DNA of 64,000 nucleotides, taken from positions 124,001 to 188,000 of the forward strand of contig NZ_SMRT01000002.1 in the NCBI RefSeq assembly GCF_004354045.1, given 5' to 3'. The translations under genes and the position numbers were made by a program. The stretch comes from Paenibacillus piri. Its GTDB lineage: Bacteria; Bacillota; Bacilli; Paenibacillales; NBRC-103111. Positions 50,267-59,307 of the stretch are shown here, piece after piece; positions within the stretch are counted from its first letter, which is position 1; each line of letters begins with the position of its first letter. The notes under the pieces are model-generated. The model worked only from the letters and a program-made list of their open reading frames with translations, ran no database searches and was not told where the DNA came from.

Positions 50267-51130
50267 ATGAGTGGTTATCGAATCCCGGAGATGGCGAGAA
50301 AATATATAGAATACGACATGATTCAAAAGCATACGGAATTACCGCATTTTCCTGAATTTCGTACGCGGCTTCTATATACATTTTTGAGCAGACACAGCAC
50401 ATTATCGAGCTACAGCGAGCTATTCAGTTTGGTCACGTCATTGGTTCAGATGGGCCTTGACACCCATGACATGGTCAGCATTACGAACCAGGCCAAGGAA
50501 ATGAAGGCGGCAAGATCCAGGCAGTTGAAAGTGCTGGCAGGCGATTATTTTAGCGGACGGTTCTACTATTTGCTCTCCCATGCCGGCCATATCGATCTGA
50601 TCGGGATTATTTCCCAAGCAATTTGCGAAGCCAACCGGTTGAAAATTAATTTTTACCAATTAATGAAGCAGTTGAAATTAACGGCGGATGATTACATAAA
50701 GCAGACAGTTGAGGTTCGCACCCAACTGTATTTATCGTTTGCCGGCTTTATGGAGGAATCGGTGCACAGCTTATGGCCGGAGGTGCTTAGGCTGTTCACG
50801 CAATGTGAGGTTCTGCTGCAGGAAATTACAAAATCCGAGAAAGCCCAGCAGCTTCGCGACAGCTGGGGGTACTGGCATATTATGCAGCAGGCGTCGAAGG
50901 AAGAGCGCAGGCATATGCAGGCGGAAGAACTCGATCCCGGCAAGCTGCGGAGCATATGGCTGAAATATAAGGTGACGGTACAGCTGTATCAAATGCTGGA
51001 CTCATGCATGAATCAGCTTCAAGACAAGCTGCATTCGCTGGACTCCAAAGAGCTGGGGAGAGAGCTTCTATCGATCGGGGAGCCTATTGCCCGCTACCTA
51101 TCGACACCTAAAGCGCTGGAAGAAATTTGA
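50267..51130 (+). CDS. hepS: Heptaprenyl diphosphate synthase component 1
   Basis: Small non-catalytic subunit that, with HepT, sets the C35 chain length of the menaquinone side chain. 287 residues, mostly helical, without DDxxD motifs, as expected for component 1. Gene order mtrB-hepS-menG-hepT is that of B. subtilis, here with three extra genes. ATG 50267 has CGGAGG. The end overlaps nothing; menG starts 10 bp later. Confidence 0.88.
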   Translation: MSGYRIPEMARKYIEYDMIQKHTELPHFPEFRTRLLYTFLSRHSTLSSYSELFSLVTSLVQMGLDTHDMVSITNQAKEMKAARSRQLKVLAGDYFSGRFYYLLSHAGHIDLIGIISQAICEANRLKINFYQLMKQLKLTADDYIKQTVEVRTQLYLSFAGFMEESVHSLWPEVLRLFTQCEVLLQEITKSEKAQQLRDSWGYWHIMQQASKEERRHMQAEELDPGKLRSIWLKYKVTVQLYQMLDSCMNQLQDKLHSLDSKELGRELLSIGEPIARYLSTPKALEEI

Positions 51131-51140
51131 GGTGATGACC

Positions 51141-51860
51141 ATGCAATCCAAATCCAAGGAAGAATTCGTTCACTCCGTATTTGAAAGCATCGCGCCCAAG
51201 TATGATTTAATGAACGATATACTCAGCTTTCGCAGGCATAAAGCCTGGAGAGATTTTACGATGCGCAAAATGGACGTACAGCCGGGAAGTGCGGCGATAG
51301 ACCTGTGCTGCGGCACCTGCGACTGGACGATCAGTCTTGCCGAGCATAGCGGCACCGGCGGGGTTGTCGGCCTCGACTTCAGCCAAAACATGCTGGATTA
51401 CGGCGCCACGAAGATTCGCGAGCGGGGCCTCGATAAGCAGATCGAGCTGGTGAGAGGCAACGCGATGCAGCTGCCTTATAAGGATAACACCTTCGATTAT
51501 GCCACCATCGGCTTCGCACTGCGGAATGTGCCCGATCTGGTCAAAGTGATCGAAGAAATGCAGCGGGTCGTCAAGCCGGGCGGGATGGTGGTATCTCTGG
51601 AATTGTCCAAGCCTACTTGGCAGCCGTTCAAAAGCCTTTATTATTTTTATTTTCAACATATATTACCGCTGCTCGGTAAATTGATAGCCAAGCGCTACGA
51701 GCAGTACAAGTGGCTGCCTGAATCATTGATTCATTTTCCTGATCATAAGAAATTAGCAGACATATTCAGAAAAACAGGGCTGACCCATGTACAAGCTTAT
51801 CCGCTTACTGGAGGCATAGCAGCACTTCATATCGGCATCAAGAAGCAGGAAGCGGAATAA
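51141..51860 (+). CDS. menG: Demethylmenaquinone methyltransferase
   Basis: SAM-dependent methylation, the last step of menaquinone synthesis. 239 residues from ATG 51141 (GAGGTGATG just upstream; an ATG at 51135 is too close to the ribosome site). SAM-binding AIDLCCGTCDW near 47-57, the FDYATIGFALRNVPD segment and PGGMVVSLELSKP are family signatures. Also called UbiE. The same block encodes prenyl transfer and chain synthesis for this quinone. Confidence 0.94.
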   Translation: MQSKSKEEFVHSVFESIAPKYDLMNDILSFRRHKAWRDFTMRKMDVQPGSAAIDLCCGTCDWTISLAEHSGTGGVVGLDFSQNMLDYGATKIRERGLDKQIELVRGNAMQLPYKDNTFDYATIGFALRNVPDLVKVIEEMQRVVKPGGMVVSLELSKPTWQPFKSLYYFYFQHILPLLGKLIAKRYEQYKWLPESLIHFPDHKKLADIFRKTGLTHVQAYPLTGGIAALHIGIKKQEAE

Positions 51861-51879
51861 AGACGAGGGTGGGGTCAGC

Positions 51880-52755
51880 ATGCTGCTGAAGAAGGCAAAA
51901 ATTTTTTTAGAGATGATTAAATTCGAGCATACGCTGTTTGCGCTGCCGTTTGCATTTATGGGAGCGATACTCGGATCGGTCGTTGTCAACGGGCATCTGC
52001 CCGGCTGGGGACAGATCGGCTGGATTATAATGGCGATGTTCGGTGCGCGGAGCGCCGCGATGGGATTGAACCGCGTGATCGACAGAGTATTCGATGCAAG
52101 AAATCCTCGGACTGCAGGGAGAGCCATTCCGGCCGGATTGATTTCTTCCAAAGAAGCTATTATTTTCATTGTGATTTCCTTCACATTACTCTTTTGGTCA
52201 ACGGCCAATTTGAGCGGGCTCTCGATGAAATTGCTGCCGATTGCAGTTTTTTTTCTTGTCTTCTATTCGTACACGAAACGGTTTACTTGGGCCTGCCATA
52301 TTATTTTGGGCTTTACCGTTGCACTGGCGCCGCTCGGCGGCTGGGTGGCGGTTACGGACGGGGTTACGCTGACGGCATTCATTTTTTACGTATCCATCGC
52401 ATTTTGGGTTGCAGGCTTCGATATCGTTTACGCTTGCCAGGATTACGAGATCGATAAAAAAGAAGGCCTGCATTCGATTCCGTCCCGCTTCGGCATCGCC
52501 AATGCGCTGCGCATCGCCCGCTGGTTCCATGCGATTACGGCGATCGGGCTGCTGACGTTGTTTTATTTGACCGACTTGAGCTGGGTATATTTGATCGGCC
52601 TTATTGCCGCCAACGGTTTGCTGTTCTATGAGCATAAAATCGTCAACCCGCAAAATTTAAGCCGCTTGAATACTGCGTTTTTCACCTTAAACAGCGTTCT
52701 AAGCATCGCCGTCTTCGTCTTTACTCTGGTAGATCTGGTGGTGCTGGGCAAATGA
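51880..52755 (+). CDS. mqnP: UbiA-type prenyltransferase (MqnP-like, futalosine menaquinone pathway)
   Basis: Integral membrane enzyme that transfers the heptaprenyl chain to an aromatic acid. 291 residues with about eight helices. NRVIDRVFDARNPRTAGR (NxxxDxxxD) and YACQDYEIDKKEG (the second Asp-rich motif) bind the prenyl diphosphate. It follows menG by 19 bp and overlaps ubiX (ATGA), and mqnA is downstream. Classical MenA is also a UbiA family member, but the 4-hydroxybenzoate-type sequence and the neighbours favour the futalosine-pathway MqnP. Confidence 0.88.
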   Translation: MLLKKAKIFLEMIKFEHTLFALPFAFMGAILGSVVVNGHLPGWGQIGWIIMAMFGARSAAMGLNRVIDRVFDARNPRTAGRAIPAGLISSKEAIIFIVISFTLLFWSTANLSGLSMKLLPIAVFFLVFYSYTKRFTWACHIILGFTVALAPLGGWVAVTDGVTLTAFIFYVSIAFWVAGFDIVYACQDYEIDKKEGLHSIPSRFGIANALRIARWFHAITAIGLLTLFYLTDLSWVYLIGLIAANGLLFYEHKIVNPQNLSRLNTAFFTLNSVLSIAVFVFTLVDLVVLGK

Positions 52756-53387
52756 GCAGGCCGTGGGTAATCGGGATCACCGGGGCGAGCGGAGCGGTCT
52801 ACGGGGTTCGGCTGTGCCGCTACCTGCTTTCGCAAGGTCTGCATATTCATCTCATTATTACCGATGCCGGCTGGCGCGTGCTGAAAGAAGAGCTCGGCTG
52901 GGATGCTTCGAAGCGGAAAGAAACGCTGGAATCCAGGCTGGCAACGGCCGGCCCCGGAACCTTCCTGTATCATCCGGTTCAAGATATCGGGGCGAGCACA
53001 GCCAGCGGCTCTTTTCGCACCTCGGGCATGGTCATCATTCCGTGCTCCATGGGTACACTGTCGGGCATCGCGAACGGAGCCTCCGACAATTTGCTGGAGC
53101 GGACGGCGGATGTGATGCTGAAGGAAGGCAGACCGCTGATCATCGTGCCGAGAGAGACGCCGCTGCATGCGATTCATTTGGAAAATATGCTTAAGCTGTC
53201 GCGGATGGGCGTGCGGATCATCCCGGCAATGCCGGCTTTTTATCAGGAGCCGCAAACATTAGACGATTTGGTCGACTTTATGGCTGGAAAAGTGTTGGAC
53301 AGCATGGGTGTGGACCATGAATTGTACAAAAGATGGGGTAAGGCGGATGAGCTGCATGGACAAGCCGGTTCGCATCGGTCGGATTGA
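52752..53387 (+). CDS. ubiX: UbiX-family flavin prenyltransferase
   Basis: Makes prenylated FMN, the cofactor of UbiD-type decarboxylases. 211 residues: GITGASGAVYGVRL at the N-terminus for the flavin phosphate, a central PCSMGTLSGIANGASDNLLERTADV and RPLIIVPRETPL, and MPAFYQEP, all family signatures. It starts inside the end of ubiA (ATGA overlap). In the futalosine pathway a UbiX homologue acts with a UbiD homologue; no ubiD is in this window. Confidence 0.94.
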   Translation: MSRPWVIGITGASGAVYGVRLCRYLLSQGLHIHLIITDAGWRVLKEELGWDASKRKETLESRLATAGPGTFLYHPVQDIGASTASGSFRTSGMVIIPCSMGTLSGIANGASDNLLERTADVMLKEGRPLIIVPRETPLHAIHLENMLKLSRMGVRIIPAMPAFYQEPQTLDDLVDFMAGKVLDSMGVDHELYKRWGKADELHGQAGSHRSD

Positions 53388-54210
53388 TTTTACGAACGTA
53401 TGGCCGTTTTTTTATTATTTTCCGCTTGAACGCTTTCAAGGAGAGGTGGAGATCATTACCCAGGTCCCCACGCAATTGAATGCAGCGATGGCGGAAGGCA
53501 GAATCGATATCGGCCCGATCTCTTCATTTTCATATGGCGAGCATGTGGACGAATATTTGCTGCTGCCCGATATGTCGGTCAGCGCCCATAAGCAGGTGCA
53601 ATCGATTTTGCTGTTTCACCGGCGTCCGCTGGAGGAGCTGTCGGGCGCATCGATCGCTCTGCCGACGACCTCGGCCACATCCGTCAATCTGTTAAAAATT
53701 ATTATGCGCCGCTTTTACGATGCGGAGCCCGAATATCATTACGCGGCGCCGGTGCTGAAGGACATGCTGAAATCCGCCGACGCGGCGCTGCTCATAGGCG
53801 ATCATGCCATCCGCGAAAGCTGGACGGACACGGGACTGATGGTCACCGACTTGGCTGCCGAATGGAACCGGCTGACAGGGCATTGGATGTCCTTTGCGGT
53901 ATGCGCAATCCGGAAGCAGACCGTCCAGGCGCATCCTGAGCTGGTGCGGCGTATATACCAGGCGTTTATGGACAGCAAAAAAGCTTCGTTGGCAGACATT
54001 CCTTCCATGGTGAAGGACGCTCAAGCGGCGATCGGCGGAACGGACTCTTATTGGCGGCATTATTTCTCTTCGCTGATTTATGATTTCGGCCCCGAGCAGC
54101 AGGCCGGCTTGAGTCTTTATTTCCGTTATGCCTGGGAGCTCGGATTTCTGAAGAGCGAAGCGGGTATTCAATTATGGAATGATAAAAATGTGGCACAGGT
54201 GACGGAATGA
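53356..54210 (+). CDS. mqnA: Chorismate dehydratase (futalosine pathway)
   Basis: First committed step of the futalosine menaquinone route: chorismate to 3-enolpyruvylbenzoate. 284 residues with a periplasmic-binding-protein-like fold: RIGRIDFTNVWPFFYYF at the start and GRIDIGPISSFSY near 52-64 are diagnostic. ATG 53356 is chosen because it gives the standard N-terminus; ATG 53347 is an alternative and the ribosome site is weak. It overlaps ubiX by 32 bp, and its stop overlaps the hepT ATG. Confidence 0.92.
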   Translation: MDKPVRIGRIDFTNVWPFFYYFPLERFQGEVEIITQVPTQLNAAMAEGRIDIGPISSFSYGEHVDEYLLLPDMSVSAHKQVQSILLFHRRPLEELSGASIALPTTSATSVNLLKIIMRRFYDAEPEYHYAAPVLKDMLKSADAALLIGDHAIRESWTDTGLMVTDLAAEWNRLTGHWMSFAVCAIRKQTVQAHPELVRRIYQAFMDSKKASLADIPSMVKDAQAAIGGTDSYWRHYFSSLIYDFGPEQQAGLSLYFRYAWELGFLKSEAGIQLWNDKNVAQVTE

Positions 54211-55181
54211 AACTGATCGACTTATATGCAAAACTGAAAAAAGACATATCCTACATAGAAAAAGAGCTTGAACGCAGCATCGATGTCGATAACGACCTGC
54301 TGCGCGAAGCGTCGCTTCACCTGCTGAAGGCGGGCGGAAAGCGGATTCGGCCCGTATTTGTGCTGCTTGGCGCCAAATTCGGCACGTACGACCTCGCGCG
54401 TATCAAGCATGTAGCCGTTCCGCTGGAGCTGATTCATATGGCTTCGCTCGTTCATGACGATGTGATCGACGACGCTCTGACGCGCCGCGGCCAGCTGACG
54501 GTCAGATCCAAGTGGGACAACCGGATCGCGATGTATACCGGAGATTATATATTTGCAAAAGCATTAAGCGTCGTAACACAGCTGCCGAATCCTCTCATTC
54601 ACCAGATTATGTCCAAAGCGATCGTGGAGATGAGCATCGGCGAGATGGAGCAGATTCGCTACTTTTTCAATGCGGATCAAACATTTCGCGATTATTTGCT
54701 CAGAATCAAACGCAAGACCGCGCTGCTCATTGCGATCAGCTGCCAGCTTGGCGCTATCGCTGCCGGCGCCGGAGAGGCGGCGTCCAAATCGTTATATACA
54801 TATGGATATAATGTGGGGATGGCGTTTCAAGTCCGTGATGATATACTGGATTTATGCGGCACCGAGAAAGAGATCGGGAAGCCGCCCGGAAGCGATATCC
54901 GCCAAGGCAATATTACGGTGCCGGTTATTTTCGCGCTTCAGGACAAGTCGCTCAGGCCGGGCTTGTTGAATGAAATTCAACGCATTCAGCAGCTGGACGG
55001 GCAGACGGACATCAGCGGATTTATCCGTACGATTCGCGGCAGCAACGGCATTACGAGGGCGGAGGAGCTGGCTTCCCGCTATATCGACAAAGCGATCGCC
55101 GCACTGGAGCCGCTGCCCGACATCCAGGCGAAAAAAGATTTTACCGGCATCGCGCATTTTATCGGCAACAGGTCTTATTGA
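54207..55181 (+). CDS. hepT: Heptaprenyl diphosphate synthase component 2
   Basis: Catalytic subunit that elongates farnesyl diphosphate to C35 with HepS. 324 residues of the trans-prenyltransferase fold, with first Asp-rich motif LVHDDVIDDA near 80-90, the GDYIFAKAL segment, and second Asp-rich motif VRDDILDLCG near 212-221. ATG 54207 overlaps the mqnA stop. Downstream ndk is 70 bp away. Confidence 0.95.
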   Translation: MKLIDLYAKLKKDISYIEKELERSIDVDNDLLREASLHLLKAGGKRIRPVFVLLGAKFGTYDLARIKHVAVPLELIHMASLVHDDVIDDALTRRGQLTVRSKWDNRIAMYTGDYIFAKALSVVTQLPNPLIHQIMSKAIVEMSIGEMEQIRYFFNADQTFRDYLLRIKRKTALLIAISCQLGAIAAGAGEAASKSLYTYGYNVGMAFQVRDDILDLCGTEKEIGKPPGSDIRQGNITVPVIFALQDKSLRPGLLNEIQRIQQLDGQTDISGFIRTIRGSNGITRAEELASRYIDKAIAALEPLPDIQAKKDFTGIAHFIGNRSY

Positions 55182-55251
55182 ACAGAAACCGAGAAAGCCG
55201 GGTCGGGCTAAGCGATGATTCCGGATTTCGTAGAACAGGGGGAATAGGTAG

Positions 55252-55695
55252 ATGGAACGCACATTTCTAATGGTCAAGCCTGACGGCGTACAGCGCGGGC
55301 TGATTGGAGAAATTATGAAGCGGTTTGAGCGGAAAGGTTTTCAACTGATCGGCGCCAAGCTGATTCATATGACGAGACAGCAGGCGGAGCTGCACTATCA
55401 AGAGCATCTTGGGAAAGATTTTTTTGAAAAACTCGTCAATTTCATCACATCCGGCCCCGTTTTTGCCATGGTTTGGCAAGGGGACGATGTCATTGCGCTG
55501 TCGCGCTCGATGATTGGCAAAACAAGTGCTTTGGAAGCCGCTCCCGGAACGATTCGCGGCGATTTCGCCGTTCATACGAACTTGAATTTGATCCATGGCT
55601 CGGATTCTCCGCAAAGCGCGCAGCGGGAAATAGCAAACTTCTTTACCGCGGAGGAATTGCTTACATACAGCAAAGCGGTGCAATCGTGGATTTAG
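55252..55695 (+). CDS. ndk: Nucleoside diphosphate kinase
   Basis: Transfers phosphate among nucleoside di- and triphosphates. 147 residues with [15 protein letters not shown] at the start, [10 protein letters not shown] and the catalytic His in NLIHGSDS. The Kpn-loop segment [13 protein letters not shown] differs somewhat from the common MMGATNPAEA. ATG 55252 has GGGGGAATAGG. The order hepT-ndk-cheR-aroC is as in B. subtilis. Confidence 0.95.
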   Translation: MERTFLMVKPDGVQRGLIGEIMKRFERKGFQLIGAKLIHMTRQQAELHYQEHLGKDFFEKLVNFITSGPVFAMVWQGDDVIALSRSMIGKTSALEAAPGTIRGDFAVHTNLNLIHGSDSPQSAQREIANFFTAEELLTYSKAVQSWI

Positions 55696-55710
55696 GATGG
55701 GGATAACGGC

Positions 55711-56493
55711 ATGACGGAGGATCAAGATTTTTTATTTTTTATAAAAAAAGTTAAAGACCATACATCCATTGATCTCTCACAATATAAAGAAGCGCAAATG
55801 AAACGCCGGTTGACGACGCTGCGAATGAAAAAAGGATATGCGACGTTTGCCGCATTTTTCGAAGCCATGGCGAAGGACAAGGAGCTGCTGTATGAGTTTC
55901 TGGACAGAATGACGATTAATGTGTCGGAGTTTTGGCGCAATCCGAACCGTTGGCAGGTGCTCGAGCAGACGTTCATCCCGGATATGCTGCGCAAAAGCAA
56001 AAGGCTGAAATGCTGGAGCGCAGCCTGCTCTACAGGCGAAGAACCGTATACGCTGGCAATGATTTTGGACCAATTGAATGCGCTTCAGGATGCGCATCTG
56101 CTCGCGACCGACATCGACGACGGCGCTTTGGCTAAGGCGAAGAAGGGCATCTACTCCGACCGGTCGGTGAAGGATGTGCCGTCCCATTATTTGGCCAAAT
56201 ATTACAAGCGGGAGCAGGCCACCTTCCTCATTTCGGAGGAGCTGAAGAAAGGCATTCGCTTCCAGAAGCAAAATTTATTAACGGACTCATTCGATACGCA
56301 ATTCGATCTCATCATTTGCAGAAACGTGATGATCTATTTTACCGAAGAAGCGAAGCATGAGCTCTATCACAAGTTCGCCAAAGCTTTAAAGCCCGGAGCC
56401 ATTCTGTTTGTCGGCAGCACGGAGCAAATTTTTTCGCCGGGCCAATACGGGCTGGAAACGGCGGAAACATTCTTTTACCGTAAAAAGGAATAG
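55711..56493 (+). CDS. cheR: Chemotaxis protein methyltransferase
   Basis: Methylates glutamates on chemoreceptors using SAM. 260 residues: an N-terminal helical domain (about 1-75) and a Rossmann methyltransferase domain with CWSAACSTGEEPYTLAM near 102-118, ATDID, and DLIICRNVMIYF near 195-206. ATG 55711 is 15 bp after ndk. Implies a motile organism, with the YpfA-type brake encoded upstream in the window. Confidence 0.94.
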   Translation: MTEDQDFLFFIKKVKDHTSIDLSQYKEAQMKRRLTTLRMKKGYATFAAFFEAMAKDKELLYEFLDRMTINVSEFWRNPNRWQVLEQTFIPDMLRKSKRLKCWSAACSTGEEPYTLAMILDQLNALQDAHLLATDIDDGALAKAKKGIYSDRSVKDVPSHYLAKYYKREQATFLISEELKKGIRFQKQNLLTDSFDTQFDLIICRNVMIYFTEEAKHELYHKFAKALKPGAILFVGSTEQIFSPGQYGLETAETFFYRKKE

Positions 56494-56598
56494 GCCTCGC
56501 CACTCGCCATGTATGTTTTTTTCCATAGTTCCCCATACTTACTAGTATGAGAAGAGCTGACTGTCAACGCAGCAGAAGAATAATCGGGAGGGGCTCTG

Positions 56599-56763
56599 GT
56601 GGATAAACGAAAAGTGATCATGGCATACCGAAGAGGCTTTATTACGATTCAGGAATGCGCGCAAATTTTGGGCATCGATACGCCCCAGATTGTCGGTTTG
56701 GTAGAGGATCCCGAGCTGAACGGTTTGCCGCGTAATCCGAAAAAGCAGCCGGTAAACGGATGA
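56599..56763 (+). CDS. Small helix-turn-helix-like protein of unknown function
   Basis: 54 residues from GTG 56599, with GGGAGGGG upstream. The segment GFITIQECAQILGID reads like a helix-turn-helix, followed by a Pro/Lys-rich tail. I do not recognise the family. It has its own terminator at 56798 and lies between cheR and aroC, where B. subtilis has no gene. Confidence 0.6.
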   Translation: MDKRKVIMAYRRGFITIQECAQILGIDTPQIVGLVEDPELNGLPRNPKKQPVNG

Positions 56764-56797
56764 CGGGTTCATTCGTGCGGCAACCGTTTGAAACAAG

Positions 56798-56838
56798 ACA
56801 CGCTGCTGCGGCTGTCAAGCCGCTGCGGCGTGTTTTTT
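56798..56838 (+). terminator. Terminator after the small gene
   Basis: ACACGC-T-GC-T-GCGGC pairs with GCCGC-T-GC-G-GCGTGT (one mismatch), loop TGTCAA, then a six-T run. Confidence 0.88.
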
Positions 56839-56850
56839 GTAGCCCTTTTC

Positions 56851-56879
56851 TTGTCAAACCGTGGTACCTATACTATAAT
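56851..56879 (+). promoter_or_regulatory. Sigma-A promoter of the aroC-aroB-aroH operon
   Basis: TTGTCA (56851-56856), exactly 17 bp, TATAAT (56874-56879). Strong match. A leader of about 130 nt precedes aroC. Confidence 0.82.
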
Positions 56880-56916
56880 TAGCACATGAATTGAGTACAT
56901 AAAAGCGTTAAAGCGT

Positions 56917-56991
56917 CTGGTGTGCGAACCGGAGCAGGTCGACAGGCACACCCGGCACCAGGCTTGACCGCAGCGGACAGCCGCGTTTTTT
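56917..56991 (+). promoter_or_regulatory. Structured aroC leader with two competing stems and a T-run
   Basis: CTGGTG (56917-56922) can pair with CACCAG (56956-56961), or the overlapping GGTGTGC (56919-56925) can pair with GCACACC (56946-56952); the 5' strand cannot do both. Further on, GCGG-ACAG-CCGC with a six-T run (56973-56991) is a weak terminator. The layout suggests attenuation, but I recognise no known riboswitch or T-box here. Confidence 0.45.
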
Positions 56992-57018
56992 GGCGATAGG
57001 ATGAAAGGGGATAAACAC

Positions 57019-58182
57019 GTGAGATATTTAACGGCAGGGGAAACGCATGGTCCACAATTAACCGGGATCATTGAAGGGTTTCCGAGCAATGTAACGATCG
57101 ATTTTGAGGAGGTCAACTTTCAGCTGGCGCGCCGTCAAAAAGGATACGGCCGCGGACGCCGGATGCAGATCGAGAAGGATACGGCCAACATTGTCGGAGG
57201 CGTAAGACACGGAAAAACGACCGGCGCGCCGATTGCGCTCGTTGTTGAAAATAATGACTGGAAGCATTGGACGTCCGTCATGAATATCGAGCCGATCGAA
57301 GGCAGTGACGAAACGAAGCGCAGAGTAAACCGCCCGCGTCCCGGACATGCGGACTTGAACGGGGGCTTGAAATATAATCAGAAAGATTTGCGCAATATTT
57401 TGGAGCGCTCAAGCGCCAGAGAAACGACGATGCGCGTAGCGGTCGGCGCGGTAGCCCGTCAATTTCTGGCCGCCTTCGGCATTAAAGTGGCCGGACAAGT
57501 CATCCGCATCGGCGAGGTGGAGGTAAACCGCCAGGAGCTGCCGATCGACGAGCTGATCCGTATCACCGAGGAGTCCCAGGTCCGCGTGGTGGACAAGGAA
57601 GCCGAAGCGAAGATGATCGCCGCGATCGACGCCGCCAAGGAAGATGGCGATACGCTCGGCGGTATAGTGGAATGCATCGTTGAAGGCGTCCCGGCCGGAT
57701 TGGGCAGCCATGTGCAATGGGACCGCAAACTGGACGGACGTATCGCTCAGGCGGTCCTGTCGATTCAAGCGTTCAAGGGCTGTGAAATCGGCATCGGCTT
57801 CGAAGCGGCGAAGCTCAGAGGCTCGAAGGTGCACGACGAGATCATGTATGAGGAAGGCCGCGGGTTTTACCGTGCGTCGAATCGCGCAGGCGGGTTTGAG
57901 GGCGGCATGACGACCGGCGAGCCGATCGTTGTCCGCGGCGTTATGAAGCCGATATCGACGTTGTACAAAGCGCTGCAAAGCGTCGATATCGATACGAAGG
58001 AGGCGTTCACCGCCCAGGTGGAGCGTTCCGATACGTGTGCGGTCCCGGCGGCAGGCGTCATTCTGGAAAATATCGTGGCATGGGAAGTGGCCAACGCTTT
58101 CCTCGACAAATTCGGCGGCGATTCGCTGGAAGAAATCCGCAATAACTATAACGGCTACTTGGAACAAATCAGGCAGTATTAA
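57019..58182 (+). CDS. aroC: Chorismate synthase
   Basis: Forms chorismate from EPSP with reduced FMN; last step of the common aromatic pathway (aroF in B. subtilis naming). 387 residues from GTG 57019 (GAAAGGGGA at 57003-57010), which gives the standard [17 protein letters not shown] 57001 has no good ribosome site. Signatures: [38 protein letters not shown] and the C-terminal [12 protein letters not shown]. Confidence 0.96.
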   Translation: MRYLTAGETHGPQLTGIIEGFPSNVTIDFEEVNFQLARRQKGYGRGRRMQIEKDTANIVGGVRHGKTTGAPIALVVENNDWKHWTSVMNIEPIEGSDETKRRVNRPRPGHADLNGGLKYNQKDLRNILERSSARETTMRVAVGAVARQFLAAFGIKVAGQVIRIGEVEVNRQELPIDELIRITEESQVRVVDKEAEAKMIAAIDAAKEDGDTLGGIVECIVEGVPAGLGSHVQWDRKLDGRIAQAVLSIQAFKGCEIGIGFEAAKLRGSKVHDEIMYEEGRGFYRASNRAGGFEGGMTTGEPIVVRGVMKPISTLYKALQSVDIDTKEAFTAQVERSDTCAVPAAGVILENIVAWEVANAFLDKFGGDSLEEIRNNYNGYLEQIRQY

Positions 58183-58209
58183 TTCGGACGGTATGGGGTG
58201 CTGAAACGG

Positions 58210-59304
58210 ATGAAAGAGCTGACAGTAGATTTAGGCGCGCGTTCTTACCCGATCTATATCGGAGAGGGAGTACTCGGGCAAATCGGGGAACTTTTCGCCA
58301 AGCACGCAATCGGAAAAGGCTCGCCGCTGCTGATTGTGACCGATTCGCATGTGGCGGAGCATCATCTCGGGGCGGTTGAAGCCCGGTTGAAGGAAGCCGG
58401 GTACGCGACGGTCTCCTATACGGCTGCTTGGGGCGAGAAATCGAAATCGCTCGCCGTTCTGGAGGACATCGTGGGTGCCGCGCTGCAGGCGGGGCTCGAC
58501 CGCAAATCGACCGTTATCGCTTTAGGCGGCGGCGTCGTAGGCGATCTTGCCGGCTTTGTCGCCGCCAGCTATATGCGCGGCATCCGCTTCGTGCAAATTC
58601 CGACGACGATTTTGGCGCATGACAGCAGCGTCGGCGGCAAAGTGGCGGTGAATCATCCGCTCGCCAAAAACATTATCGGCGCGTTCCACCAGCCGGAAAT
58701 GGTGCTGTACGACACGGCTACGCTGAAGACGCTGCCGGACCGTGAAGTGCGTGCCGGCTTGTCGGAAATGATCAAGCACGGCTTGATCTGGGATGCCGGA
58801 TTTACGGCATGGCTGGAGCAAAATGCGCAGAAGCTCATTTCGCTCGATCAGGAGGCGCTGCAGTACGGCTTGTACGAGGGCTGCAAGGTGAAAGCGGCGG
58901 TCGTGTCCAAGGACGAGAAAGAAAACGATCTTCGCGCCATTCTGAATTTGGGCCATACGATCGGCCATGCGCTGGAGGCGGTAGCGGGATACGGCGAGCT
59001 GCTTCACGGCGAAGCCATCTCGATCGGCATGGTTGGCGCTGCCAAGCTGGCGATGAGACTTGGCTATTCCGGGCAGATCTATACGGCAACGAAACGGATT
59101 TTGCAAACGTTCGGCCTGCCGGTTCGTCTGCCGGCTCATCTGGAAACCGAGGCGATCATGAGCGCAATGATGCACGACAAGAAATTTATGGAAGGCCGGA
59201 TGACCTTCATTATTCCAACGGAAATCGGAAAAGTGGAAATTAACAAAAACGTATCTGCGGCATGGGTGAGAGAAGTCGTAGAGGAATTGAAACAGGAGGC
59301 CTAG
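58210..59304 (+). CDS. aroB: 3-dehydroquinate synthase
   Basis: Zinc- and NAD-dependent second step of the shikimate pathway. 364 residues. ALGGGVVGDLAGFVAASYMRG near 100-120, the IPTTILAHDSSVGGKV stretch, KHGLI, and NLGHTIGHALE with the zinc histidines are diagnostic. ATG 58210 is preferred (GGGGTG upstream); GTG 58198 is possible. It follows aroC by 27 bp and precedes aroH by 3 bp. Confidence 0.96.
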   Translation: MKELTVDLGARSYPIYIGEGVLGQIGELFAKHAIGKGSPLLIVTDSHVAEHHLGAVEARLKEAGYATVSYTAAWGEKSKSLAVLEDIVGAALQAGLDRKSTVIALGGGVVGDLAGFVAASYMRGIRFVQIPTTILAHDSSVGGKVAVNHPLAKNIIGAFHQPEMVLYDTATLKTLPDREVRAGLSEMIKHGLIWDAGFTAWLEQNAQKLISLDQEALQYGLYEGCKVKAAVVSKDEKENDLRAILNLGHTIGHALEAVAGYGELLHGEAISIGMVGAAKLAMRLGYSGQIYTATKRILQTFGLPVRLPAHLETEAIMSAMMHDKKFMEGRMTFIIPTEIGKVEINKNVSAAWVREVVEELKQEA

Positions 59305-59307
59305 TCC

